A DNA stretch of 64,000 nucleotides from Fibrobacterota bacterium (GTDB lineage: Bacteria > Fibrobacterota > Fibrobacteria > UBA5070). The notes under the pieces were generated by a model that was not told the DNA's origin, did not search any database, and saw only the letters and a program-made list of their open reading frames with translations. Each line of letters opens with the position of its first letter. Position 1 is the first letter of the stretch. Location: positions 558,001 through 622,000 of the forward strand of contig JADKBN010000002.1 of the NCBI GenBank assembly GCA_016715065.1, written 5' to 3'. The position numbers and the translations under genes were made by a program. Of this stretch, positions 7,704 to 16,270 are shown in pieces.

Positions 7704-9278
7704 TTACTTCTGGTGGGTGAGCAGGCCCATCCTGTAGGGTAGCTTGTTGTAATCGCCGCCGCCGTTCTTTCCTTGGTAGATCATCTGCAGATTGCAGGGG
7801 TCGATCTCGCGGTATTCGTCGTGACCGGTGCGGACGATTTCACCATGGCTGATGTCCGTCGACCAACCGCCAGTCACGTTCTTCGCCCCGGCAAACGGAG
7901 TGGCTTCCTCGCGGGTGTTGCCCAGCGGAGTCCAGGTGCCACCCAGATCCGTGGCCGTATAGGCGCGGAAGTAGCGCGTCCAGGCGCATTCGACGATCAT
8001 CAGGTATTTCTTCTGGCCCTTGAGCTTGTAGACCTCGACGGCCTCGAACAAACGGGTCTTGGTGTCCTGGAGGATCATCTGCGAACCGCTGAATTTGCCG
8101 GGGAAATTGGCCTTGGGCATCGAGGCGCGGTAGACCCGCCCGTTGTCGTCGTTGTAAAACAGGTAGCACTTGTCGTCGTCGCAGATCACGACCTGGTCGA
8201 TGGGGCCGGTGTCGGAGCCCTTGTTGCCTTCCAGGGGATTGCCCGCATTGGTGATGTTCTCCGACAAGAGCGACTGGGTGGTCGCGCTGAAGGAGGTGGG
8301 CTTGGTGGCGTCGGTTCCGGTGGTGTAGCAGAACGCGCCTCCACACCATTGGGTCGTGAAGACCCACTGTTTTTTGGGCGTGAAGTAGATGAGCTCGGGC
8401 GCGACACCCGGCAGCCGGTTGGGCATCACGGCCTGCGTGGCGGCGTTGGCCTGGGAGAAATCGCTGAAGGGAGTCATGTAGGCGGCTTCGAAACCTCCGC
8501 CGGAAGGGGTGTATGTCATGTACACGATGTATTGGTTGTTGTAGCGGACCATCGTGAAGTCCTTGACCGCCAGCCACCCGTTCTTGGGCTCGACGATGGG
8601 CTTGCCGTAATCTTTCCACCTGAAGGTCGTGGGCAGGTCGCAAGTTCCAGAAGAGGTCATCACCACGGAAATTCCCGTCTGGGAATCCATTGTCATGGTG
8701 TAGGTGGTGGAATCGTAGTCGGTCTTCTTGAAGACCAAGACCGATCCGACCGCCGAAGCACGCGCGGACAGGTGCGAGGCGATCCTGGCGCCATTGGGCC
8801 CAACCGTGACGGGTTGGACGAAGGTCTCGCCGGCTTGTTTGACTTGAAGGAAGGCCGCGCCGGTGCGCAGTTGTGAGGGAAGAGTCGCCCGAGCCACCCC
8901 TTGGGTGGCCTGGGCGGAGGCGGTCCAAAGCGTTCGACCTGCGCCATCCACCAGAGTCAGTTCGAGTGCGCCGTCCAGGGGGCAATCGAGGAACAGCTCG
9001 TTTTGGGCGATCCGGGCGGCGAAGGCGGATTTGCGATCCAGGTCGAGATCGACTCCGGAAACGCTCAGATTGAAGGTGCCATCGGTGCCCGTGACCACGC
9101 TGACGGTGGGAGTCAGGTTCTTGACATAGACGGTCACGCCGGAGAGGTTCCCGGAGGCGTTTTTCACGGTGCCGGAAGCGGACCATCCGAACGAGGGCCC
9201 GGCGAAGCTGCAGGCGAGGATGGCCACCGCGGAGGCGAGCGACCATTTTCCTTGGAAGTTGCCGATGGGCGTGTGCAT
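7704..9278 (-). CDS. secreted GH62 alpha-L-arabinofuranosidase (paralogue 2)
   Basis: A 524-residue paralogue of the neighbouring GH62 enzyme with the same architecture: signal peptide, carboxypeptidase-regulatory-like domain, Por-sorting-like domain (VDGAGRTLW, GAAFLQVK), linker, GH62 propeller. The catalytic domain keeps VKDFTMVRYN, APELIYFTP, GPIDQVVICD, LFEAVEVY, TDISHGEIVR and DPCNLQMIYQG, so it should be active. It differs by an extra loop around TQSLLSENITNAGN and by extra cysteines in QWCGGAFC, which may form a disulfide. The frame is open to 9338, but ATG at 9278 has GGAG seven bases upstream and starts the signal peptide. The pair probably act together on arabinoxylan with slightly different preferences. 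Confidence 0.92.
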   Translation of the reverse strand: MHTPIGNFQGKWSLASAVAILACSFAGPSFGWSASGTVKNASGNLSGVTVYVKNLTPTVSVVTGTDGTFNLSVSGVDLDLDRKSAFAARIAQNELFLDCPLDGALELTLVDGAGRTLWTASAQATQGVARATLPSQLRTGAAFLQVKQAGETFVQPVTVGPNGARIASHLSARASAVGSVLVFKKTDYDSTTYTMTMDSQTGISVVMTSSGTCDLPTTFRWKDYGKPIVEPKNGWLAVKDFTMVRYNNQYIVYMTYTPSGGGFEAAYMTPFSDFSQANAATQAVMPNRLPGVAPELIYFTPKKQWVFTTQWCGGAFCYTTGTDATKPTSFSATTQSLLSENITNAGNPLEGNKGSDTGPIDQVVICDDDKCYLFYNDDNGRVYRASMPKANFPGKFSGSQMILQDTKTRLFEAVEVYKLKGQKKYLMIVECAWTRYFRAYTATDLGGTWTPLGNTREEATPFAGAKNVTGGWSTDISHGEIVRTGHDEYREIDPCNLQMIYQGKNGGGDYNKLPYRMGLLTHQK

Positions 9279-9405
9279 GATCCGTCTCCAGATGCTTGGG
9301 TTGCGAGATCGGACGCGTTGCCGGGGCGGTTGCCTCAAGGCTCTGGCCTGGAAGGAACGATCCGGCTCCAGGCGTGGTCCAACCCCGAGAGTCTCGTGGT
9401 GACTC

Positions 9406-9475
9406 TGAAGTTACCGGACCAATCCGTGGCTCAGATCCCGAATTGAAGGGGCTGGTTTTGTTGGTTCGACAAAAC
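9406..9475 (-). promoter_or_regulatory. GH62 upstream region 2: palindromic operator plus conserved box
   Basis: A perfect 7-7-7 palindrome (GTTTTGT, seven bases, ACAAAAC) lies at 9455-9475, and CCGGTAACTTCA at 9417-9406 on the minus strand. The distance from the GGTTTTGTT block to the box is 48 bases in both copies. The palindrome is about 180 bases before the ATG here against about 80 in copy 1, so the leader would be longer. The alternative, a terminator for cheA, is unlikely because the stem is AT-rich and no U tract follows. Confidence 0.6.
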
Positions 9476-9504
9476 GGGAGCAGACTTGCCGCTGTCGAGG
9501 GCGC

Positions 9505-11193
9505 TCAGTTGCGCAGCCAGCTCGCCAGACCCTCTTCGCTGGCCACCAGCGCCAGTCCGCCGTCGCCAACCAGCGCAGCGCCGGCGAAGAGCCCTCCCGC
9601 CCGGCAGAACTCCTCCATCGGCTTGATCACCGTTCGCTGCACGCCCAGGACCTCCTCCACACGCAACACGAAATCCATGTCCTTGGCCTTGATGCGCACG
9701 AAAACGCCGGGACCGCCCTCGGTGGTGGGGGTGTCCAGCAAGTCTTGCGGTTGGACGAGCCGGAGCATGCTGCCTCGGAAAAGGATGGTCTCTCCGCCTT
9801 CCGGAAGCCGCGAAATCACAGCGTTTTCCATCGGGAATGTTTCGATCACCAGCCGCATCGGGATCACGAAGCGGTCCGCTCCGCAACGGAACAGGAATCC
9901 GTCCGTGATCCGGGTGGTCACCGAGCGCGGCAAGGTCACCAGGAACGTGCAGCCGAGCCCTGGACGATTCTTGGCTTCGATCTTTCCGCCGGCGCCTTCG
10001 ATCTCTCGTTTGACCACGTCCATTCCCACGCCACGCCCGGAGATCTCCGTCACGCTGGCGGCGGTGGAAACCCCGCTGCGAAACAGGATCTGGATCGCGT
10101 CGTTTTCCGAAAAGGCGGCGTCCTCCCGCACCATTCCCAGCTCGATGCCCTTGCGCCGCAGCGCGGGAAGGTCCAGTCCCCGGCCGTCGTCGGTCACCTC
10201 CATCACCACCGACTCGTCCAGCTCGGACAGGGTCACCATGACGGTTCCTGTCGGGGGTTTGCCCTTGGCGATGCGTTCGGAGGCGGTCTCCAGTCCATGG
10301 TCGCAGGAATTGCGCACCATGTGCACCAACGGCGCGTCCAGGAGTTCCAGGTAGGATTTGTCGATGCGGACGTCTTCGCCTTGCACGAGGGGTTCGATGG
10401 ATTTTCCGGTGGCCCCGGCCAGATCCCGGCAGATGCGCACGACCTTCTGCAACAGCGGGCGCGCTTCGATGCGGCGCAGTTCCAGGACCGAGCCGCTGAG
10501 CTTGGTGGAAAGATGCCCGAACTGTTCCACGGCCTGGCGAAGGTCTGCGGTCGCACCTTCCAGGTCCGTTCCCGACACGAGTCGTTTTCCGAGGTACCTG
10601 AACTGCTCCTCCAGACCCATCAATTCCCCGATCTGTTCGAGGAAGTGGTCCATGCTGGCTTCCGGGATGCGCATCGAACGGTCGCGTCGCTTTTCCGGCG
10701 CGCGCTCGCCCGGCGGGAGATCCAGCGGAAAGGTCGAGTCCGGGGGTTGGCTCGATTCGAAAACGCTGTCGCTTTCGGGGTGAGCAGAATCTGTCCTGGT
10801 GGCCAGCCTTTCCAGATCGCGGCAAAGGGGTGCGAATTCCTCCGGGTGGGCTTCCTGCGGTGCCTCCTCCCTGGCGCGGGCGAACAAGGTCCGAAGCGCG
10901 TCGAGACCGCGAAGCAGGCCGCCGACGGTCTCGCGGTCGATCCTGCGGCGGCCTTGCCGCAATTGCTCCATCACCGATTCCATCCGGTGGGAGATTTCCT
11001 TGACCCGCATCAGTCCGAAATAGGCCGCGTTCCCCTTGATGGAATGGATGGGCCGGAAGATCCGGTCGAGCGCTTGCTTGTCGGAAGACCGGGATTCCAG
11101 TTGGACAAAAAGCGGCTCCACGGAAGCGAGTGATTCCTCCGCCTCGTCCAGGAATCCGACCAGCAACTCCCTGGGGATCTGGATTTGACTCAT
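9505..11193 (-). CDS. cheA: CheA-type chemotaxis histidine kinase
   Basis: A 562-residue CheA homologue. The HPt domain carries the phospho-accepting H50 in HSIKGNA. A Ser/Pro-rich linker (about 110-175) takes the place of the CheY-binding P2 domain. The dimerisation segment is about 178-250, the HATPase domain follows with the N box HMVRNSCDHGLE, DDGRGLD and GRGVGMDVVK, and the CheW-like P5 domain fills the C-terminus (LPRSVTTRITDGFLF onward). It autophosphorylates and passes phosphate to a receiver protein. Its ATG overlaps the stop of the upstream receiver gene, so the two are translationally coupled and are likely partners. No receptor, CheW, CheR or CheB lies nearby, so it may control something other than flagella. 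Confidence 0.9.
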   Translation of the reverse strand: MSQIQIPRELLVGFLDEAEESLASVEPLFVQLESRSSDKQALDRIFRPIHSIKGNAAYFGLMRVKEISHRMESVMEQLRQGRRRIDRETVGGLLRGLDALRTLFARAREEAPQEAHPEEFAPLCRDLERLATRTDSAHPESDSVFESSQPPDSTFPLDLPPGERAPEKRRDRSMRIPEASMDHFLEQIGELMGLEEQFRYLGKRLVSGTDLEGATADLRQAVEQFGHLSTKLSGSVLELRRIEARPLLQKVVRICRDLAGATGKSIEPLVQGEDVRIDKSYLELLDAPLVHMVRNSCDHGLETASERIAKGKPPTGTVMVTLSELDESVVMEVTDDGRGLDLPALRRKGIELGMVREDAAFSENDAIQILFRSGVSTAASVTEISGRGVGMDVVKREIEGAGGKIEAKNRPGLGCTFLVTLPRSVTTRITDGFLFRCGADRFVIPMRLVIETFPMENAVISRLPEGGETILFRGSMLRLVQPQDLLDTPTTEGGPGVFVRIKAKDMDFVLRVEEVLGVQRTVIKPMEEFCRAGGLFAGAALVGDGGLALVASEEGLASWLRN

Positions 11194-11648
11194 GCGCCGA
11201 ACTCCCGCATGCCGCGCAACTGGAGGAGCTTCTGCTCCCAGCGTTCATGGTAGGCGAAGGCCGATTCCACCGCCTGGTCCAGCTCGGACAGGTCGGCGAA
11301 GGGCTTGAAGATGCATGTTTCGGCGCCGAATTTCAGGCAGGCCAGGGCGTTTTCCAGGGTGACGTAGCCGGTGATCATGATGGAGCGCGTCATGGGGTAC
11401 TCCGAGCGCATGCGATGCAACAATCCGATGCCGTCCATGCGGGGCATCATCACGTCGCAGATCATCACGCGATAGGGCGAGCGGGAGAGTTTGTCCAAGG
11501 CGTCGATCCCGTCGCAAGCGGTGTCCACTTCCATGTCCTGCATGCGGAAATGCCGGGACAGCGCCACGCGAATGGATTCCTCGTCGTCGACGATCAGGAT
11601 CCGGCGGTTCAAGGGGTGTTCGTCCGAACTGGTGGTGGCTGGTTGCAC
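11190..11648 (-). CDS. single-domain response regulator
   Basis: A 152-residue receiver protein. The acidic pocket is D21/D22, the phosphorylation site D65 (ICDVMMPRMDG), the switch Thr is in MITGY and the lysine in FKPF. About 25 residues follow the receiver fold (FAYHERWEQKLLQLRGM), a helical tail without a DNA-binding domain. Its stop overlaps the start of the CheA-type kinase gene by four bases, making it the probable phosphate acceptor. Output is presumably by protein-protein contact. Confidence 0.88.
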   Translation of the reverse strand: MQPATTSSDEHPLNRRILIVDDEESIRVALSRHFRMQDMEVDTACDGIDALDKLSRSPYRVMICDVMMPRMDGIGLLHRMRSEYPMTRSIMITGYVTLENALACLKFGAETCIFKPFADLSELDQAVESAFAYHERWEQKLLQLRGMREFGA

Positions 11649-11695
11649 ATGCTACCGGTCATGGTCCCATGCACAAGACTGGATCGCAAGGGTGT

Positions 11696-12901
11696 TCAGG
11701 CGTCGGGGGGGATGGGCAGGACAACCTCGAAACACGCACCCATCCCTGGAGCTTGCAGGAGGTCCAGGGTTCCCTTGCATTCTTCCACGAGGTTTCGGCT
11801 GATGTGCAGCCCCAACCCTGTGCCTTTTCCGATCGGCTTGGTGGTGAAAAGCGGCTGAAAAATCGACTCCGTCTTCTCCGGGGGAACACCGGGACCGGTA
11901 TCCTGGAGCCGAACCTGGAGGGTGTCGGCCACCCGCGCCAAGGTGATTTCCAGTTGGCGCACGGGGGAATCCTCCATCGCATCGGAAGCGTTGAGGATCA
12001 GGTTCACGAAGACTTGCTCCAGCTTCAAGGCATCGGCCAGAACCATCGGAAGACTCTCTGGAGGCGAATAGCGCACCTGGACGAATCCTTTGGTGCGGGC
12101 CGAACACATGCGCAACGCCTTGTTCATGCACGCGATCACGTCGACGGGGGACACCTCGCTCGTGTCGGTTCTGGAAAATGCACGCAGCTCGGAAGTGATC
12201 CGTCGGATCCGGGTGACCCCTTCCTCCATTTCCGAGAGGAGATCCGGCATTTCCACCGCCAGAGCCGCCGCGCGTTTGCGGTCGAGGTCCGCGCCTTCTC
12301 CGGAGAGGACCCGTTGGACCGAAGGCCAGGAAGACCGCAAGGTCTGCACATTGACCGAGATGAAGCTCGCGGGGTTGTTGATCTCGTGGGCGACGGACGC
12401 GGAAAGGATTCCCAGCGAACTCATGCGATCGGCGTGCACCAGCTGGGCAGCGCGATCGGCGGCGAGGGTTTCCATCCGGTTTGCGTATTCGGCCAGGCTT
12501 TTCTGGAGTGCCAGCGTGCGCAGGCCGACTTCCAGACGTGCCTGCAATACGTGCGGTGAGTAGGGTTTGGCGACGAAGTCGTCGGCACCGGATCGCAGCG
12601 CGGAAACGATGTCCTCGTCGTCGGTCTTGGAGGTCACCAATAGCAGATAGTAGGTCCGGCGTGGGAATTCCGTTCGGAGCCGCTGGCATGTGGTGATGCC
12701 GTCCATGCCGGGCATGACCCAGTCCAGCAAGGCCAGACGCGGCCCTTCGTCCTCGCTCAGCGCTTCGAACGCCGCTTGTCCGTCGCTGAGGGCCAGGACA
12801 TCGTAACCCCACTTGGTGAGCATGTTGGTCAACAGCATCCGGCTGATGTTGTCGTCTTCGGCGATGCAGATCCTGGGCTTTTGATCGGTCGGAGTTTTCA
12901 C
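11696..12901 (-). CDS. response regulator-histidine kinase hybrid (REC-HisKA-HATPase)
   Basis: A 401-residue cytoplasmic protein with an N-terminal receiver (acidic pair D16/D17, phospho-Asp D60 in LLDWVMPGMDG, Lys112 in AKPY), a coiled linker, then a histidine kinase whose phospho-acceptor is H172 (SVAHEINNP). ATP-binding boxes are VNLILNASDAM, DTGPGVPPE and GTGLGLHISRNL. This arrangement is common in kinases that read the state of another two-component system and resembles the NtrB/HydH-like group. It is encoded 47 bases upstream of the receiver gene in the same direction, so three signalling genes probably form one unit. It has no membrane segments and no sensor domain of its own. Confidence 0.88.
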   Translation of the reverse strand: MKTPTDQKPRICIAEDDNISRMLLTNMLTKWGYDVLALSDGQAAFEALSEDEGPRLALLDWVMPGMDGITTCQRLRTEFPRRTYYLLLVTSKTDDEDIVSALRSGADDFVAKPYSPHVLQARLEVGLRTLALQKSLAEYANRMETLAADRAAQLVHADRMSSLGILSASVAHEINNPASFISVNVQTLRSSWPSVQRVLSGEGADLDRKRAAALAVEMPDLLSEMEEGVTRIRRITSELRAFSRTDTSEVSPVDVIACMNKALRMCSARTKGFVQVRYSPPESLPMVLADALKLEQVFVNLILNASDAMEDSPVRQLEITLARVADTLQVRLQDTGPGVPPEKTESIFQPLFTTKPIGKGTGLGLHISRNLVEECKGTLDLLQAPGMGACFEVVLPIPPDA

Positions 12902-12917
12902 TTCCGCCAGTCTATCT

Positions 12918-13559
12918 CTATACCACAGCCTCTGTCGAGCCTGGAGTTTTCCAAAATCGCCAAGTAGGGAGATCCTTGTCCAGCCAAACGGCTATCCCGG
13001 CGATGGCCAGGAACACCACGTCGCGCAAGATGGTCACGGCGGAGATGGCGGAGCCTTTGCCCTCTTGGGTGAAGCATCCGCAGTGGGTGTCGATCCCGCG
13101 GGCGACCCCTTGGACCACGGCCACCAAAAACATCAGGAGCATTCCGCTCACCAGCCAGGTGGCGGGCCGAGTCCAAAGGCCGACCAGTAACAAAGCACCG
13201 CACACCAACTCCAACACGGGCAGCCACAGGGCGAACACGTTCACCAGGGAAGACGGAATCACGTGGTAGTTCAGGACCGTGTCGGAAAACGGTGCTGCGT
13301 TCACGATCTTGTCCAGCGAGGCCCCCACGAACAACAGTCCAAGGAAAAACCGGGCGAGCAACAGCATCCGGGTCTTGCCTGCTGGAGCGTGCATCGCAGC
13401 GGCAACGATCAGCAATACACCGAGGGCGAACCCGGCGATCACCCAGCCCTGTCCTGCCACGGCGACCCCACCCGGGGGCATCAGCAACATGGCCTGGTCG
13501 AAATTCCAAAGGACCAAACCCGATCCGAACAAAAGGCGAAGATGGAGAACCCAATTCAT
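12918..13559 (-). CDS. DoxX/MauE-like integral membrane protein
   Basis: A 213-residue membrane protein with about five hydrophobic helices. ARFFLGLLFVGASLDKI and HVIPSSLVNVFALWLPVLELVCGALLLVG match the MauE/DoxX family, whose members handle redox equivalents or disulfide formation in the periplasm. HCGCF at about residue 165 supplies a close cysteine pair typical of MauE-like proteins. ATG at 13559 overlaps the stop of the rhodanese gene by four bases, so the pair are coupled. The predicted reading frame extends further upstream, but that part lies inside the rhodanese gene. Confidence 0.78.
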   Translation of the reverse strand: MNWVLHLRLLFGSGLVLWNFDQAMLLMPPGGVAVAGQGWVIAGFALGVLLIVAAAMHAPAGKTRMLLLARFFLGLLFVGASLDKIVNAAPFSDTVLNYHVIPSSLVNVFALWLPVLELVCGALLLVGLWTRPATWLVSGMLLMFLVAVVQGVARGIDTHCGCFTQEGKGSAISAVTILRDVVFLAIAGIAVWLDKDLPTWRFWKTPGSTEAVV

Positions 13560-14089
13560 GGGGTGTTCCCTTCCGGGGCATTGGAAGTCTTGGCGGAATC
13601 GACAGAAGTTGGAGCGGGTGCCGGGGATTTCTCCACGGGCTTGTTCGCGTCCCTCCACTCGGCCCATCCGCCAAAGAACAGATACACGTACTTGAATCCA
13701 GCCTCGGCCAGCGCCTTGGCAAGGAGTTCAGAAGATCTGCACTCCGCGCCGTCGCAATAGGCCACCAACGGACGGTCCAGCGGTACCGTGTCCCGAAACG
13801 CCTGGATCCGTTGTTTAAACTCCAGATCAAAGAAGCTGACCGAGCCGGGAATGTGGGCGCGCCGAAATACGGAGGGATGGCGGGCATCCAGAAACAGGAA
13901 GCGCTTGTCTTGGGAAAACTGCCAAGCGGTGTCCAGGTGAATGGGAGTGATTCCGGCTTGGAGAGCGAGTTCCGTGGCGGAGGGTCGCAGCAGAGGCAAG
14001 GGCTTCTCTCTCCGGGTGTTGATGACCCCGGCCAGCGCCAGGCTTCCCAACAGGATGGCCGCGGTACGCAACAAGTGTGTTTTCATCAT
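13556..14089 (-). CDS. membrane-anchored rhodanese-like protein
   Basis: A 177-residue protein with an N-terminal transmembrane helix or signal anchor (LLRTAAILLGSLALAGV) and a rhodanese domain. DARHPSVFRRAHIPGSV is the characteristic substrate-side block, and the active-site loop is YCDGAECRSS, with the first Cys in the expected catalytic position. Rhodaneses carry sulfane sulfur. Overlap with the DoxX/MauE-like gene and the DUF1573 gene upstream suggests a periplasmic sulfur or redox function. ATG at 14089 is preferred because GGGG lies about eight bases upstream; 14086 and 14095 are alternatives. A Pro/Ala-rich tail ends the protein. Confidence 0.8.
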   Translation of the reverse strand: MMKTHLLRTAAILLGSLALAGVINTRREKPLPLLRPSATELALQAGITPIHLDTAWQFSQDKRFLFLDARHPSVFRRAHIPGSVSFFDLEFKQRIQAFRDTVPLDRPLVAYCDGAECRSSELLAKALAEAGFKYVYLFFGGWAEWRDANKPVEKSPAPAPTSVDSAKTSNAPEGNTP

Positions 14090-14159
14090 CGGCATTTCCC
14101 CATAGACTACAAAACTGTCCGTGATACTCCGCACTTGACAACGAAGTGCGTCCTCGGAC

Positions 14160-14894
14160 TCAGGGCGGGGAGGGAGAGTAGCCGACCACCCGTAGGCGCA
14201 GGGTTTTCTGGAGTTCGTGGTTGAGATCCAGCACGATTTCGTCGGATAGGCTCTGCCGTCCCGGACCGGTTTTGGCCTGCAGCGTGATCTGAAACCCGGT
14301 GACGGCGCCGCGGGAGCTGGAAAGTTCCCATTTGTTGCCCATGCGGACCAGCTCCACCTTTTGCCATCGTACATCCACGGCGGATCGTTCGGAAATCGCC
14401 TGCTCGATGTCGAACTCACGACCGGTCGTATCCAAGATGAGGACTTGCCGGGTGTTTTGGCGACGGAAATCGCCCATGTCCACATACTGGGGAAGCGCGA
14501 TCACGGATGGGCGAACGTCGGCGGTCACCAACAACATCTGGCGGGTGGTGTCCTTGGAACGGGTGGAAAAGTCCACGGAAAATTCCACCCGATCTCCCAG
14601 CTGCGCGGTCTCCAAAACCAGATGCAATCGGGTTTCACCCCCAGGAGCCACCCGTTTGCGATCGAACAGGCCGGTCAGGCAGGTGCAACCTGTGATGGGG
14701 TTGGTCAGGGTGAGTTCGGTGGTTCCGTGATTGCGGCACAAGCGTTCCATGTGCACCACCTTCCCTTGCGGGACGGTACCAGCGGAGACCACGATGTTGC
14801 CACAGTCCAGTGGATTTGCCCACACAGGTCCGTTCAATCCGCCAAAACTGGCAAACCCGGCCACAATCCATGTTCGCGTCGTCGCAAAGTGCAT
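14160..14894 (-). CDS. DUF1573-like secreted protein
   Basis: A 244-residue exported protein with a signal peptide (TWIVAGFASFGGLNGPVWA). The first domain reads as DUF1573: VVHMERLCRNHGTTELTLTNPITGCTCLTG, a strand-rich ASH/Ig-like fold with a conserved CTC motif. A second Ig-like domain with a VIALPQYVDMGDF segment follows. Such proteins are common beside rhodanese and DoxX-like genes, as here. The frame opens further upstream, but ATG at 14894 begins the signal peptide; the longer form would overlap the divergent lepB start. A CGCACTT/AAGTGCG hairpin at 14130-14150 follows the gene but has no U tract. Confidence 0.72.
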   Translation of the reverse strand: MHFATTRTWIVAGFASFGGLNGPVWANPLDCGNIVVSAGTVPQGKVVHMERLCRNHGTTELTLTNPITGCTCLTGLFDRKRVAPGGETRLHLVLETAQLGDRVEFSVDFSTRSKDTTRQMLLVTADVRPSVIALPQYVDMGDFRRQNTRQVLILDTTGREFDIEQAISERSAVDVRWQKVELVRMGNKWELSSSRGAVTGFQITLQAKTGPGRQSLSDEIVLDLNHELQKTLRLRVVGYSPSPP

Positions 14895-14950
14895 CGGGGG
14901 TGCAATATACCAGATTGTGCCCGGGTCGTGGTTTCTAGTTTCTGATCCCC

Positions 14951-16270
14951 ATGACAGCCCAACCGAACCCACCGTCCGCTCCGGTCAAAAAAGCCTGGGG
15001 CAAAATCCTCTTTCGCGAGGTCGTCCTTCCGCTGGTGATGGCGGTGGTGGTGATCCAATTCGTGATCCAGGCATTCCGCATCCCGTCCGGCTCGATGGAG
15101 AAGTCTCTCCTGATCGGAGATTGGCTCCTTGGCCTGAAATTCCTGTACGGCTCCCCGATCCCGTTCAGTGAAAAGCGACTGCCAGCCCTGGCCGATCCCA
15201 AGACTGGCGATATCATCATCTTTCACTACCCCTCCGATCCGGACGCTCCCGGGCGCGACCCCCAACGGTTCCAGTTCCTGGCCCACACGCTCTTGTTTGG
15301 CGACTATTACTGGGATCGCACTCCCGGGCCGGGCCAAGGAAATCTCGTGCGCTACGACTCGAAGGATTTCATCAAGCGTTGCGTGGGTGTATCCGGCGAC
15401 ACCTTGAGCGTACAGCGGAAAAAGTTGATCCGAAACGGCAAGGAAGTGGAACTGCCGATCAACGGCCAGTACGACGACCTCAATGTTCCGCAGAGCTGGG
15501 ACCTCCAGCAGGTCCGTGACTCCTTGGGGCCACTGCGCATTCCTTCCCCCGGAGACACTCTCCGTCTCAACCAGGTGACCACGGAAGAATTCCTGCGCAT
15601 CTACCACTTGGCCATCCAGGAAAATCCCTCCTCGAATGTGCAGTGTTCGATCTGGGTGGAGCGAAACGGCAAAAAGGACAAGGACTGGGTCTTTCGCCAG
15701 ATGTATTTCAGCGATTATCCGGAATTTCGCGTTCCGCCCCCAATGGTGCAAGCCAGCAGCCGGATGCCCGACGGCTCGATCCTGGTGGATGTCCAATCGG
15801 ATTCCATGTCCAAGGCATTGTCCATCGCCTACCAGATGAGCGAAGCTCCCGGGTTATTCCGCAACGTCTACCACGAATCGATCGGTCCGCGCACCGGCGT
15901 GCACCTGGACCGGTCGTTCTGGTTTTGGAAGCACATGGACACCGCGACAAAGGATTCGGCGCGCAAGGATTCCATCCATCTGCGGCGGGCCATCAAGATC
16001 GACGGCAAGCTTGACACCAACTACGTGGTGCGCCAACAGGTGTTGTTCATGATGGGCGACAACCGCGATCATAGCGCCGACTCTCGCTTTTGGGGCTACC
16101 TCTCGCGGCGCAACGTCAAGGCCAAGGCGTTCATCATCTATTTCTCGATGGACAACCCGGAAGACCCCGTCACCAAGGAAACCCCGGTGATGCTGTCCCG
16201 GCCGCTCACCTTGCTTTCCGTTCCCTTCCGCACCCGCTGGACCCGGATCGGCCGGCTTGTGCATGACTAG
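14951..16270 (+). CDS. lepB: signal peptidase I with a long internal insertion
   Basis: LepB cleaves signal peptides of exported proteins at the periplasmic face of the inner membrane. One transmembrane helix (about 24-41) precedes the catalytic Ser48 (IPSGSM); the general base is K142 (FIKRCVG) and the C-terminal box GDNRDHSADSRFWG begins at 369. The protein has 439 residues against about 324 in E. coli. Roughly 100 extra residues sit between K142 and the GDNR box, a feature I associate with FCB-group enzymes. The C-terminus is hydrophobic-poor, so only one membrane anchor is present. It heads a run of overlapping genes reaching dapF. Confidence 0.95.
   Translation: MTAQPNPPSAPVKKAWGKILFREVVLPLVMAVVVIQFVIQAFRIPSGSMEKSLLIGDWLLGLKFLYGSPIPFSEKRLPALADPKTGDIIIFHYPSDPDAPGRDPQRFQFLAHTLLFGDYYWDRTPGPGQGNLVRYDSKDFIKRCVGVSGDTLSVQRKKLIRNGKEVELPINGQYDDLNVPQSWDLQQVRDSLGPLRIPSPGDTLRLNQVTTEEFLRIYHLAIQENPSSNVQCSIWVERNGKKDKDWVFRQMYFSDYPEFRVPPPMVQASSRMPDGSILVDVQSDSMSKALSIAYQMSEAPGLFRNVYHESIGPRTGVHLDRSFWFWKHMDTATKDSARKDSIHLRRAIKIDGKLDTNYVVRQQVLFMMGDNRDHSADSRFWGYLSRRNVKAKAFIIYFSMDNPEDPVTKETPVMLSRPLTLLSVPFRTRWTRIGRLVHD

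Noticed and set aside
14130..14150. Hairpin CGCACTT/AAGTGCG as terminator of the DUF1573 gene
   Set aside because: Only seven base pairs and no U tract on the minus strand; insufficient to call.
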